Shown here: positions 1 to 10,446 of the stretch, one piece after another
Position numbering within the stretch: the first letter of the stretch is position 1
How the letters are laid out: every line of letters begins with the position of its first letter
NCBI GenBank assembly: GCA_900404475.1
Contig: OUQQ01000405.1
Location: 5,251 to 37,202, forward strand
DNA: 31,952 bases
Reading direction: 5' to 3'
Origin: Spongospora subterranea
Taxonomy: Eukaryota > Endomyxa > Phytomyxea > Plasmodiophorida > Plasmodiophoridae
Program-made: the position numbers and the translations under genes
The notes under the pieces: generated by a model
The model's input: only the letters and a program-made list of their open reading frames with translations
The model's database searches: none
What the model was told of the DNA's origin: nothing

Positions 1-1025
1 TCCACACTGCACAATTGGATTGGAGAGGGAAAACGAACTCAATTCCCGATTCAATCAAAACCCGTCGACTTCGAAATAGTTTGGTAAATAGGTCGGAAAT
101 CCTTGTTGTCTCCAGAGTGACAAATGGTGACGTTAGGAGCTAAACAGGATTCTGGCACCGTTTCCATAAACAATTGGCACAAGTTGCTCCTTGCGCCATG
201 TGTTTCTTTATTTCTGGGCATCGCTTTTGTGAAGCTAATCAACTATGTAGGTAGTCGAAACCTCTGGCGATGGCGGCTTGATACTAGAGACGCCTCCAAA
301 ACACCAGTGCCGTACGTGGTGACGTCCGTTGCCGCCCTCCCTCCCAGTCCACAAACTGCTGGAATTCGCGGTCGCGCGTTTCAATCAACGCTAAACGCGC
401 TTCAGTTTTCAAACCGCCATCGCGAGAACTTTTTTGTCTACATGAATAAGAGATTTACTTTGCGCAATCTATGCAGAATTGTTGTTATCGGTGCGATGAC
501 AACCAGGGATTAGTGAACATAAAGTCCTCTGGTCAGCCAACCCAATGTGACCTATTGCCTTCGGCTCATCAGGCCACCGCGCCGGTTGCCGTCCTTTTCC
601 TCGGTGGTTGAGAAGGTAAAGACGCCCCTTTGTATGTCGCTAAGAAAAGTTCATCTACTTCGAAGATCAGTTTCGATCTCGTTCAATGAAGCAGTTAGGA
701 AGGGCAGCGCAAAATTATCCCCCATTTCGACTGAACTGTACTCGATCAGCTTTCAGATGGTGCCAACTTCCTACAGAAACGGCGACAATGCAGCAGAGAC
801 TGTCAAACGGGCTCTCTTTTTTTTTGTTGTAAATTTCTCACTGAGATGTCTGGTCATCATGTAATAGTATCTCTGACTGTAAAACAAAACGGGAAAGCCC
901 CAGATTCAAAGGAACTCACAACCGATGAGTTGTGCTTCTCGGACTTTCAACGCGTTCGAGTTTAAGCACCTTACTTTCAGACGCCGATCAAGAAACAACA
1001 TCGCGATTGGTCAACACTAGGTAGC
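1..1025. other. No recognisable gene
   Basis: I see no recognisable gene here. The longest plus-strand open frame, 124-513 (129 codons), carries one hydrophobic stretch (around LLLAPCVSLFLGIAFVKLI) that could be a membrane segment. A second frame runs 547-864. Neither shows a known motif, convincing splice sites or a related copy elsewhere in the window, so both may be chance. The tail of this region is the 5' flank of the kinase relic at 1059. Confidence 0.4.
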
Positions 1026-1026
1026 A

Positions 1027-1036
1027 TTTATATATT
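1027..1036 (+). promoter_or_regulatory. TATA-like box before kinase relic
   Basis: An AT-only run (TTATATATTT) lies about 25 bases before the ATG at 1059. It resembles a TATA element, but the distance to the start codon would leave almost no 5' leader. This may mean that the true start codon lies further downstream or that the match is chance. Confidence 0.25.
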
Positions 1037-1058
1037 TAGATCCTTCCAATCCGTAAAA

Positions 1059-2346
1059 ATGTCGGATCCGACGCAGACCAGAAAAATCTGCACATTTGCT
1101 GTTGATGTTAGCGGGACACATCTGCCGGAGTCTGCCGCCTTTGACATCATGTATAAACGTGTGGTTGACAAGCTGCGTCCTCGCCGTTCCAAAGACGATT
1201 CATTCAAGCTAGGTCCTTTTGTCAAGCAGGCATCAATAGAGGCCATCAATTACTCTCAACAGATACCTGGAAATATTGATGTCTATCGTGCCGTACTTCT
1301 ATCCGATTACGGTATCGTCCATGATCGGGTGTTTCGGGAACATGATTTATATTCCGTGATGGACATGAACACGATGTACCTGCTTTAACTGTCGATATTC
1401 TCACCAAGGTCGATCATTCTGTCGTTGCGACCTGTCTCACATTGATATTGGAGCATTATTTGAACATTCCAATGAGCCAGATGGATCTTGGCCGTCAATC
1501 TCGTAAAGTATTTCGACATTTCCGTATTTGGCAAACCGGAAATACAATATCACGCCAGGTTATGGGATCCTCTCCTACGAGCATGTATGTGTGCATTCTT
1601 ACCGTCCAACATTGCATGTGAACTCGAGTTTCCTCTACACAAGGCACTTGTTGACTACCCTGTCCAGCATTATATGATCTCGTCTTTAGGGCCAGGGGTC
1701 AAGACACCAAAGCGCATTCCATTCCCTTTCTGTTTGTTGAAATTTCTGCCCACCAGGTTGAAACTGGCGATCACAAAGACTTCCGAAAGATGGCAACCGA
1801 CATGGCTTCAGCAATGATCGCATTATTAGGTGTCACCCGTGATTTGCCACTGCAAGAAAAAGCCAAATTACGTGTGTATGGGCTTATATTGGCGGAACAC
1901 AGTTCGTACCCTGTGTTATTGTTCCGTTAATCCAATCTGAAGGCGTGTCAATGATTTTTTACTCGAATCGGGAGTGGACGTATAACCTAGCGATGGGGTC
2001 CTCTCCGTCAAACAATATCACCGACGAGGCAGCGCCCGAAATTGACATTGATGTGTCAGATATCTTTGCTCTAGCTGATGCGGTCGACATCGACGCCGTT
2101 GATAAGGCTGCGATTGCGGCGGCGAACAAGGAATTGGGACTGTTGGCGATCCGATTGATAGTTGATGGATTTGATGCGCTCGATACTCTTTCTCGTGCTG
2201 GCGTTGTTCATCGTGATATCTCTCTAAATAACCTCTTGTATTCTCTGTCTGCTCAGGCGTGGCGCTTAACCGATTTTGATTGTGCCTCGAGTGGACCTGG
2301 AATCGCACACAGTGTTGGGACTGACGGGTACATAGCCCCCGAATAG
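1059..2346 (+). pseudogene. FunK1-type protein kinase relic
   Basis: This is a degraded gene for a 'fungal-type' protein kinase (FunK1-like, also related to kinase domains linked to Crinkler-type proteins). The C-terminal part, 1945-2346, has the catalytic loop HRDISLNNLL, with the HRD aspartate and the metal-binding Asn. A DFD replaces the usual DFG (TDFDCASS), as is common in FunK1 kinases, followed by GTDGYIAPE, where the frame stops directly after the APE motif. Upstream coding continues only by changing frame: 1059-1388 starts MSDPTQTRK; about 1380-1510 reads LTVDILTKVDHS; 1488-1730 reads YHARLWDPLLRACM; about 1720-1880 reads GDHKDFRKMATDMA; then GGTQFVPCVIVPLIQSEG joins the kinase lobe. 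The frame changes are one-base steps too tight for introns, so at least four frameshifts or sequencing errors are present. Helices after APE are missing. The family call is firm for the kinase lobe; the N-terminal assignment is inferred. Confidence 0.6.
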
Positions 2347-2582
2347 CGGAGCTTCGGTATGACAGCGAGTTTCTATTTGAATCAAATCGAGGGCGTGTAC
2401 CGGAACATGTTTGATTATTAATGATTACCGTAGAACCCGTTCACTTCACATACCCCGCCCCAATGTTTAAAGCGCAGTTATTTTTTGGCTGGTCCCACCC
2501 TCCAGTGTTATATTTTGGCGCCAAAAATAATCTGACTGTAGGTACGGTATGATCTGACAAACATTGACAGCAAGTTTTAGGT

Positions 2583-2684
2583 ACGTAACACGGAACGTAA
2601 CACGGAACGTAACACGAAACTTAACACGGAACGTAACACGGAACGTAACACGGAACACGGAACGTAACACGGAACGTAACACTG
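2583..2684. repeat. 12-bp tandem repeat (minisatellite)
   Basis: About eight tandem copies of a 12-base unit (GTAACACGGAAC) occur here, with one diverged copy (AAACTTAACACG) and one copy shortened to a partial unit. The period is a multiple of three, which explains the repetitive open frame on the minus strand at 2467-2742; that frame should not be taken as a gene. Confidence 0.85.
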
Positions 2685-2893
2685 TGGGTTCAGCCCCTAG
2701 ATAAGTATTGGGTGATCCACTTGATGATGATAATGGCGACAATCGACAATCAATAGAGCCCGGAACGCCAAAGAAACCTAACTATGTGAACGTACTTACC
2801 CGTTGGCAAACATTGACAGCACATTGACAGCACGGCATTTCGAAATTGCTGTTCAGGTCTAATCAGGGCGACTTATCATATCCCAGAAACTCC

Positions 2894-3087
2894 ACTGTCT
2901 AATTTACACCTCGCGTAATGGCAATGGCTCTGTTCCTGATGAGACTGTTCACCTTCACAGTTTCGGACCGTCAGTTTGTGCGTATTCTCATTGGATTGTC
3001 ACAAACTAACGGTCCTGAAATTGTAAAGGTGAACAGCCTCACCAGGAATAGAACCATTGCCATTACGCGAGGTGTAAATTAGACAGT
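2894..3087. repeat. Imperfect inverted repeat, ~87-bp arms
   Basis: The arm 2894-2980 (starting ACTGTCTAATTTACACCTCG) is the reverse complement, with scattered mismatches and small indels, of 3000-3087 (ending CGAGGTGTAAATTAGACAGT). A spacer of about 19 bases separates them. The structure could fold into a long hairpin and resembles a foldback MITE remnant. No clear target-site duplication is visible. Confidence 0.75.
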
Positions 3088-3582
3088 ATAATATCTCTAT
3101 CTCAGAAAAAATCAAAAACTGGCAATTGTTCAAACCCTTGGGATCGCAAACTGGAGTCGCTTCCAGCTTCTCATTCTTGAACGCCAAATCATCTTTCGAT
3201 TCAGCGCAGCTTCTGCCTAAGGTCCAATCGGTATTACAGATCGAATCGTCGATTTTCCTTGTTGTTAAGGAAGAACTCGCCGAGATGATTTGGCGTTTGA
3301 CAATGATCGANTATAATATCTCTATCTCAGAAAAAATCAAAAACTGGCAATTGTTCAAACCCTTGGGATCGCAAACTGGAGTCGCTTCCAGGTTCTCATT
3401 CTTGAACGCCAAATCATCTTTCGATTCAGCGCAGCTTCTGCCTAAGGTCCAATCGGTATTACAGATCGAATCGTCGATTTTCCTTGTTGTTAAGGAAGAA
3501 CTCGCCGAGATGATTTGGCGTTTGACAATGATCGATACTACGAACCTGGAAGCGACTCCAGTTTGCGATCCCAAGGGTCTGT
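3087..3582. repeat. Duplicated small TIR element around an N
   Basis: Segments 3087-3310 and 3312-3535 are copies of the same 224 bases, differing at one C/G position and separated by a single N at 3311. Within them a 37-base sequence (beginning ACCCTTGGGATCGC, at 3134-3170 and 3359-3395) is the reverse complement of 3542-3578. The simplest reading is one short terminal-inverted-repeat element of about 220 bases (3359-3578), with its left part doubled by an unresolved contig overlap. Long frames on both strands here (for example 3126-3584) arise from this doubling. Confidence 0.7.
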
Positions 3583-5138
3583 GAATGATTTCAGTTTGTT
3601 TTCTGAAAATTTAGACCTTGATTATCAATCCCAACCATTTCAACGCAGTTGCTAGTATTGGATCAGAGATTGGGGGCAAATGGGTAGATCATCAACAGGA
3701 ATGGAGGCTAAAGGTTCACGAGGAACAGTAGTTCCAGAAGAGCGAGACGAAATATATGAGAGACAAGAAATTTTTTGACTGACTACGAAAGCATTCAAGG
3801 GAAGGGTTTAAAAAATGATGTCATACAGACGATGGAAAAGAGGACAATTGCGGCTATTGGCTTGATGACTTAAACTATCGGAACGCCCAGCGGTTCTACA
3901 GACGGAGCAATGTACAGGTCGCATAGACGGCAATGGACGATTTGAAAAAAGAGGTTGCCGGATTCAACGATAGGACGGCCACTCGAACGGTTTCGGTGTA
4001 GTGGTGGCAGAAGACCACGTGACTCAGTTGGGCTAAATCCATGGAATTCAACATCAACCACCGCTTGCACATCCGCTAGTGCCGCAATCGTGAGCCTTTA
4101 CACATGATGTCCCTGGGATGAACCGATGGACGCTTGTATTGCAAGGATGCGACGCAACAATGGCGCATTTGCATGACAGCTACAGGTAATCATGATGTCT
4201 TTCTGCAATGGCCACAAATCTCTCTCGAAACCTACAAGAACGCCTGATTTTTTCAGATATCATGACGATGCTATGATTATGATCTACGTTTGAACATCGG
4301 TATCCTGCTTGATGATATAATGGCGCTGGGCGAACATGAAGGTAAATGGAAGTATAAAACTAGATCTTTCGTTATCCCGTTTTCTTCGACATATAGTCTA
4401 TCAGAACAATCTTCATGACAGGTTTTGGTCAGAAAATGAAGCCGTGCACAGTACAAGAAGTGGCGGCACCTGTTCCATACTATGATTAGCGTAATTCAAA
4501 GTTTTCAAACACCATATGCAGCAACGAGGTGTTTATAAAAATGCATTTTTTCGGGATTCCTTTCTGATTGATGTTGGAAAATTGATTTCACCCATTCTTA
4601 GAGATTGGCGAATCGAACTACATTGAAAGCGGGCAAAATGTTCAATCCAAATGGTCGTTTTAATCTATATGGTAGTCATGGCTGTTCAATCGGTTAAAAT
4701 ACGGTTTTCGACGTGCTCGTTTTGAAATGTGGGCAAATCAAGTTTGGCTGCATAGCAGGGAAATACTCCTTATCAGGTTCCGATTGTTGGAGTGCCCGGT
4801 ATCCGCCTGGCGTGACAGCACCGTAATCGGATTGGCAGATTGGCACCCACTATTTGCCACCGTACCTTTGGGGACGCACCGACACAGGGACACTGTAGAG
4901 TCTTGTATCTCGGGGAATGATGTACTGTACGGCGTATTAAGTGGCTGTCAATTGAGCGTTACGCCATGCCCCTTAGTGGAACCCCACAAAGTCTGGGACT
5001 GTGGGAATGTTGGACGGCGTTACCTATAAGTGCCTGTCAGTGGTGTGTGTAACACCATATGCATGCCCCTGCATGGCACCCTCATTCGACGACTGTACCA
5101 GACCAGAATCCGTCAAACTCGTCCTCGTTCACATAACA
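3583..5138. other. No gene recognised
   Basis: I see no family motif, repeat or convincing exon in this 1.5-kb stretch. Short frames exist (for example 4727-5029 plus strand and 3870-4070 minus strand) but show no recognisable protein sequence. The last few hundred bases are the upstream flank of the copine-like gene, and additional 5' exons of that gene cannot be excluded. Confidence 0.4.
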
Positions 5139-7433
5139 ATGAGTCGTCTCCTGTCTGCCATCTCTTTCTGGTTGAGTATGATATTCATAAATCCTGTGCC
5201 AGGACACTCTTTCTGATTGAGTATTCAGTGCTGATCTTCGCTCATTCACTGTCAGAGACCCGACTTCACAATTCCGTCAAATTCCTCAACTTGTTTATCA
5301 GCTGCACCGATCTTCCAGAACGTCATGTAAAGTTGATACCGTTTCGATCAATGGTGGTGCTGATCGTTTCTGTCTAGGGTGGTATTGTAACCCCTGACAT
5401 CTATGTCGAGGTTGAGTCTGATCAATTCGACGTGAATTTTAGAACAGAGCACATCCAGTACGACCCCCCTGGGCCATCCTCATTAATGGTCCAACGTGAT
5501 AATTTGGAATTGCTTTAGGTACACGAACAACCCTAGTTGGCGCAGACCTTTTAGAATGTCTTATCCAATCAATACTGTAATCCTTCTCGCAATGAATCAA
5601 TTTTTTCGAAAACCAAATTGACTCTAAACATGAATATACAGGATAGTTTCCTAAAGTTCACTTTGCACTACAACGACAAATACCAAACCCGTATTAGTGC
5701 TGGATACACTACAGTAGCTCGACTATTTCACGACCTCGCTCCAGAACCTCTGTTCATCACAGAAGGTGTCGTTGATCCTGTCAAGTTTCAAATTGCTGCC
5801 GATTTCAGCAACATCTGCACAAGGCTTGCTTTTGACGTCGTTTTTTGTCAGTACCAGGTCGGTCTCGTTCTGGCTCAGGTGCTGACAGGTCTGTGTCCAG
5901 ACGTACCCGAAAATTTCAGTTTAGATATCTGTTCGATCGAGTCAGATGGAGGTCCCCCTGTTATTTGCGAGAATGTGTTGCCTCCAGTCAAACGCGAGAT
6001 CATCGATGTCTCCAGTTTGATCCCCGTCAACGTAATCCATTCTCATTCATGAACCTGTTGTTTTCCGTGGTTTTCAGCTCCTTGGGCATTTTTAGTTGGA
6101 TTCCGGTTCATGACCTTGCCCTGTTTTTCTCAGCGTTTTTTGTCTAGGTACCACTCAAGCAATTTTGTGGCTATGCGTCACTCAAGGAGTGCAAAGTTAT
6201 CATCAAGCCGACGGGCACCAGCGAAACAGAGACCAAGAATTCAAAGTCAGATTATAGTTCTTTTGACTTCTATCAAACCACATTGCAGCTCCCTGTTTTC
6301 GATTTGACCAAAGTCCCGGAACTTGAGGGAGAGCATCAAGAGTTCATCGTGTCGGTTGTGGATGATACTGTCGATAAGAAGTGGTTGAAATTCCTGACTC
6401 AAGAATATTCTGTCGATTTCGCCATCTCAGTTGGCCTAACCTCCGATGAATTCGTTAGTACACACTCGAACGGATCGTGGTCTTGCTATCGGTTTCTCAT
6501 CGACTTTCATTGCTGCCTAGGACTCGAAAATTCTGAAAAGTGTCGGCAAAATTGCCGAAGAATGGATTCCCAGTTCTTGGTCATTCCGTCGGGCTTTCAA
6601 GACGGTTCCTCGATTCGATGTTCTAACAAGTTTTTACCAGTCCTACGGTGTCCAGAAGGGTTTTGTTGGTAAAGCTAAACAAGTCAGTCGCCCATTAAAG
6701 TGATACAAACGCCAAGTGGTTTACAACCGAATGTTCAGGTCACGAGCGCGAAAGACGTAGTTAAGTTCGCTGGAAAGCATCCGGTCGGACCCTTCGACCA
6801 CCTATATTTTGCGCCATCGATCAGATGGGCGATCTCCCGTTCCAGGCCAACAGGCGATCGGTATACTATTCTGATGATCGTAGCGGATGGTGAATGTAAG
6901 GATGTCGATGACACAATTTCCCTGTAAGTCGCTTTGCCTTTTCCCCATCGTCTTTCTTGTTTTTCCATTCGACCCTTTGCTGTTTTCTGTTATTTTACCG
7001 AAATTGGCAGATTTTGTTCTTGGAACCCAAATGACGATTCAGGCTGGTTGACGTCGTGTCAAATCATCCGATTTCGGTTGTCTTGATTGAAGTCGGAGAG
7101 GAGCGAACCAAGTCATTACCCTTAATAGTTGACACTGTGTACGAGCTCGTTTCATTCGATGAACGAGCGCCCAAGTTTTCTGCACGACGTAATTCGGTAC
7201 ATTTTATCCATGTTGAACGCCCTTTCAAAAACCAAAATGAGATGTTCGCATCCGTGTTGAAGGAGGTGCGTTTTTTCCGGTCCCAGTTTCTTGTCCTGAT
7301 TTGTGATGATTTTTTTTCTGTTGGGCAGGTCCCTCGGCAATTTTCCGAGTTTGTTGCTAGGAAGACGTGTCTATCCAACCTCCCAACACAGCTCATGAAG
7401 TTCGAAACCAACCCGCCATTGACTCTTCGTTGA
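5139..7433 (+). CDS. Copine-like protein (C2-C2-vWA), multi-exon
   Basis: Copines bind phospholipid membranes through two C2 domains and carry a C-terminal vWA-like copine domain. Likely exons: 5139-5175 (start uncertain), 5256-5326, 5378-5495 or 5518, 5519-about 5580, about 5630-6031, 6147-6453, 6521-6668, 6701-6923, 7043-7265 and 7329-7433 (stop TGA). C2A reads LFISCTDLPERH then TPDIYVEVES. C2B ends with VPLKQFCGYASLKEC, matching the copine 'PLQ.FCGGD' segment. The vWA half is clearest: LYFAPSI, YTILMIVADGECKDVDDTI, HPISVVLIEVG, RNSVHFIHVERPF and VLKEVPRQFSEFV follow the copine order. Introns 5327-5377, 6454-6520, 6924-7042 (GTAAGT...CAG) and 7266-7328 preserve the frame. Oddities: C2A lacks the usual SDPY acidic pair, the vWA MIDAS (DxTxS) appears as AISVGLTSDEF, and joins near 5496-5518 and 6669-6700 need a micro-intron or frameshift. 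The gene may be divergent or decaying. Confidence 0.72.
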
Positions 7434-7699
7434 AACCACTTCAACAGAAATCGCCATACTGTACTTTTATCGTCATCAATACACTGAAATTGTTTTCATA
7501 AATACTTTGATTGAGGATGTGCGTTCTCATATTATTAAAGAGTCTGAGAGCGTTCAGTAGAGCGACCCCTGTTTTCGTCTCTTATTTCAAGTCGCCAGTT
7601 TTACAAAGTCAACCGAATGGCGAGACTGAAATTTCACTGGTGGTAAAAAGGTTTTAACAGTAATCCAAAATAGCTACGAAACTAGGGGTTCATCCGTAT

Positions 7700-8460
7700 T
7701 TTGTGACACCCAGAATCGGCCGTCGCCGCCCACTAAGCTGCATTATCAGCACTTTTATGGGCAGAGTTCCTTCAAATGCGTATAGCATCCTGCTGAAGAG
7801 CTTTTGACACGAAACCGACGTCGGTTTCGCGAAAATATGAGAATGATGCCTGAGACATTCTGTCTTCTTCGAGATCTATTGATCTAGCAAGGACTAGGCC
7901 CGAGTCGTTTTGTATCCGTCGACGAGAAGATAGCAATTTTTTTGTACATCGTTGGACATTCAGCTTCTAATCGGCAAGCACAAGAACGGTTCTAGTGAGG
8001 CGGATGGATATTCACCAAGTAACTTTCCACATTACCGTGATATATCAGCTAAATAACCATGCGATCAGATACTTTAATGAAGTATTGGATGCGATAATCC
8101 TGCTAACGCCTCGGCTAATTCGGCTACCGGAATCGGATGATTGTCCGACAGAAATCCGCTCAAATTGTAAATGTTTCCGTTCTTCGACAGCTGCATTGGT
8201 GCGTTGGATGGAACTCACATTCCACCGACACCTCCGAAAGGATCATCTGAAGCTTTTCGGAACAGAAAGGGTTCTTCAGCCAAAATGTTTTGGCTGTTTG
8301 TAGCTTTGATATGCGTTTTCGTTTATGTTTTGGCCGGATGGTGGCGTTTTTGCAGATGCCAGAGTGTTTGGCAAATTATGGCGCATTATTACTGCATGTT
8401 CGAAAAATGCCAGAAATGCCATTTAAGAACCCCGTGGTTGCCAGCGAAATGTCCGGGGTT
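7700..8460 (+). pseudogene. PIF/Harbinger transposase relic
   Basis: This is a broken DDE transposase of the PIF/Harbinger superfamily (DDE_Tnp_4-like), the enzyme that cuts and inserts its own transposon. In order, several frames show an N-terminal stretch with RMMPETFCLLRDLL, then SRFVSVDEKIAIFLYIVGHS and ASNRQAQERF (about 7900-7990). Next comes YFNEVLDAIILLTPRLI (about 8067), and then the hallmark FPFFDSCIGALDGTHIPPTP with its first catalytic Asp (near 8207), followed by RNRKGS and AVCSFDMRF/FVYVLAGW. Stops and frame changes interrupt it, for example after RDLLI and after QERF. The second Asp and the last acidic residue are not recognisable and the 3' end is lost, so it cannot be active. 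No terminal inverted repeats were identified. Confidence 0.75.
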
Positions 8461-8506
8461 AACGCCAGGGGTCATGGACGATGCCGTCATGGGGTAACCC
8501 ATTGTT

Positions 8507-9412
8507 TTGCGTGTGCGAGGGCGACCACTCCTGGCCCTGGTGGGTCTCACTTCGTTAATTTCCAGCTCTTCGTCTCAACTTTTAATTATGATGATTTCAT
8601 CGCCAATGGTCAATGGGCAAACCTCTGCTCCCCCTCCTCCCAGCCAATATCCTATCAATATGATGCAGGCCCCATATACTCAGGAACCTCCCGATCCTGT
8701 CGAGATGCCAACACGACGCCGGCTCAAGATCGCTGCTGGAGTCGTATACGTCATAGTTTGTATCGCGATTGTTGTTATTATCTCGCGCATTGTCCTCCCT
8801 CAACTTGTTTTCAAACAGAAGTCAGAGTACGCCACAGAAATGGAAGATATAATCAGGCAAATCAAGGGGTATACGACTACCCCCCCAACAATGGAGCAGG
8901 CTGCTTCCTTTATCAAGCAGTGCAAACAATACGATAACAAATTCTCTGGAATATTTTTTCCAGATGCTGCGAAGTACAATGATGCCCTCACTTCCGCGAC
9001 GATTAACTATCGCGTAGCTCATCAGGCAACGTTCGAGAAGCTATTCTCTTATTATCAGGAAATTAACGGTGCTATTAATCACCATGTCGGTCCTTGGTCA
9101 AAAGCCTCACAAAAAAAGATCTCTAAGTTTCTTGTTAAAGTTGGCGACATCCATGACAGGCATATTTTTCTCCCTGTGTATTGTTTGGATGCTTATTGGG
9201 AGCTTTACTCGAAAATCAATAATTCACTGGATATCATATATGAAATTAGACGCTTTCGACATCAAGTTCTCACTGCAAATCAGAAGGATGTAATTGGTCT
9301 TGAGGCAATATGGGACACAGAGTTATATGGCATCAATCTTCCTTTTCCAGTTAGTCTGGAGATTTGGAACCTCATCGATGAGGTTGATAGCTTGTTAAGG
9401 TGCTTCGCCTGA
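8507..9412 (+). CDS. Hypothetical single-pass membrane protein
   Basis: This uninterrupted frame has 301 codons and no recognised family. An ATG at 8588 or nearby would remove a doubtful leader that overlaps the end of the Harbinger relic and may be the true start. The N-terminal part is proline-rich (APPPPSQYPINMMQAPYTQE). A basic TRRRLK patch then precedes one strong membrane segment (IAAGVVYVIVCIAIVVIIS). The C-terminal two thirds, about 190 residues, are soluble, rich in Tyr, Lys and Ile and probably helical. The basic patch before the membrane helix suggests the short N-terminus faces the cytosol. No introns are needed. Intact length and amino-acid composition support a real gene, but there is no homology evidence. 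Confidence 0.5.
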   Translation: MRVRGRPLLALVGLTSLISSSSSQLLIMMISSPMVNGQTSAPPPPSQYPINMMQAPYTQEPPDPVEMPTRRRLKIAAGVVYVIVCIAIVVIISRIVLPQLVFKQKSEYATEMEDIIRQIKGYTTTPPTMEQAASFIKQCKQYDNKFSGIFFPDAAKYNDALTSATINYRVAHQATFEKLFSYYQEINGAINHHVGPWSKASQKKISKFLVKVGDIHDRHIFLPVYCLDAYWELYSKINNSLDIIYEIRRFRHQVLTANQKDVIGLEAIWDTELYGINLPFPVSLEIWNLIDEVDSLLRCFA

Positions 9413-9595
9413 AAGTCAATAAACCCCCTTCGATGTGTTGCTTTAAAGGATATTAATGGTTGACCTGAACGCCACAGCCGACAGATATAGGTAATGTTCT
9501 TCTCTCTATTTGTGGTTATTGTCGTCTGCCCGTTCATTCGATCTGTACAGAAAAAGTCAATTATTTATTTCGCAGCACAGATGGTCCTCTGATGG

Positions 9596-10170
9596 CCTTT
9601 TCGTCTCCCAAACCGACGTGTTCGGTGCACTCAGACCAGTTTGTTATATATTTTGAACCGATAAAGATGTCGTGATTCCTGACATCGCTTATATATGATT
9701 GACAATTAGGACAACTGGGGTCGGTTCTGTATTGGTTTATGGGTCATGGGGGGGATCATCACCATAATCCTGTATTGGGATTCTGTGTGTCCAAATGGGC
9801 AAAAATGGTCGAGTTGATCATCAAAAGGAATTTATTCCAATAGTTTTGACGACAACAGAATCAGAAACTCGTAAACAAGTTANCCTTTTCGTCTCCCAAA
9901 CCGACGTGTTCGGTGCACTCAGACCAGTTTGTTATATATTTTGAACCGATAAAGATGTCGTGATTCCTGACATCGCTTATATATGATTGACAATTAGGAC
10001 AACTGGGGTCGGTTCTGTATTGGTTTATGGGTCATGGGGGGGATCATCACCATAATCCTGTATTGGGATTCTGTGTGTCCAAATGGGCAAAAATGGTCGA
10101 GTTGATCATCAAAAGGAATTTATTCCAATAGTTTTGACGACAACAGAATCAGAAACTCGTAAACAAGTTA
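9596..10170. repeat. Identical 287-bp copies flanking one N
   Basis: Bases 9596-9882 and 9884-10170 appear identical and are separated by a single N at 9883. Such an exact copy with a one-base N between the copies is the signature of two overlapping contig ends joined without merging. The true sequence probably has one copy. No coding signal is seen in the segment. Confidence 0.9.
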
Positions 10171-10446
10171 GGATACCGAGAATATTCGTGCCTTCACGAA
10201 AGACGGAGAACGAATCGCAAGCGCAGAACCGTCGGATTGTTGATATTTCTCGACCAGAATAACTTCCTGTAGGACTAACGTGAAGACACAAGATCTTTCG
10301 CAACCAAACCGTCGATGCATGCGTGAATTTCGAAACCAATTGACGCAGCTTGTCGTTCTGGTCAAAATGCCATAACGCGTTGGGATCAGGCAAGCGGTAC
10401 TCACGCCCCTGTAATCACCTTTACCTCCTTGCGACACAATGCAGAA

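Noticed and set aside
2467..2742. 91-codon minus-strand frame with FRVTFRV repeats
   Set aside because: It is the translation of the 12-bp minisatellite, whose period is a multiple of three.
3126..3584. Open frames on both strands (152 and 191 codons) across 3.0-3.6 kb
   Set aside because: They result from the doubled 224-bp segment and the inverted repeat, and pass through the N at 3311; the peptides simply repeat themselves.
8290..8937. 215-codon plus frame overlapping the membrane ORF
   Set aside because: Only its first residues (AVCSFDMRF) belong to the Harbinger relic; the rest is an out-of-frame shadow of the 8507-9412 frame.
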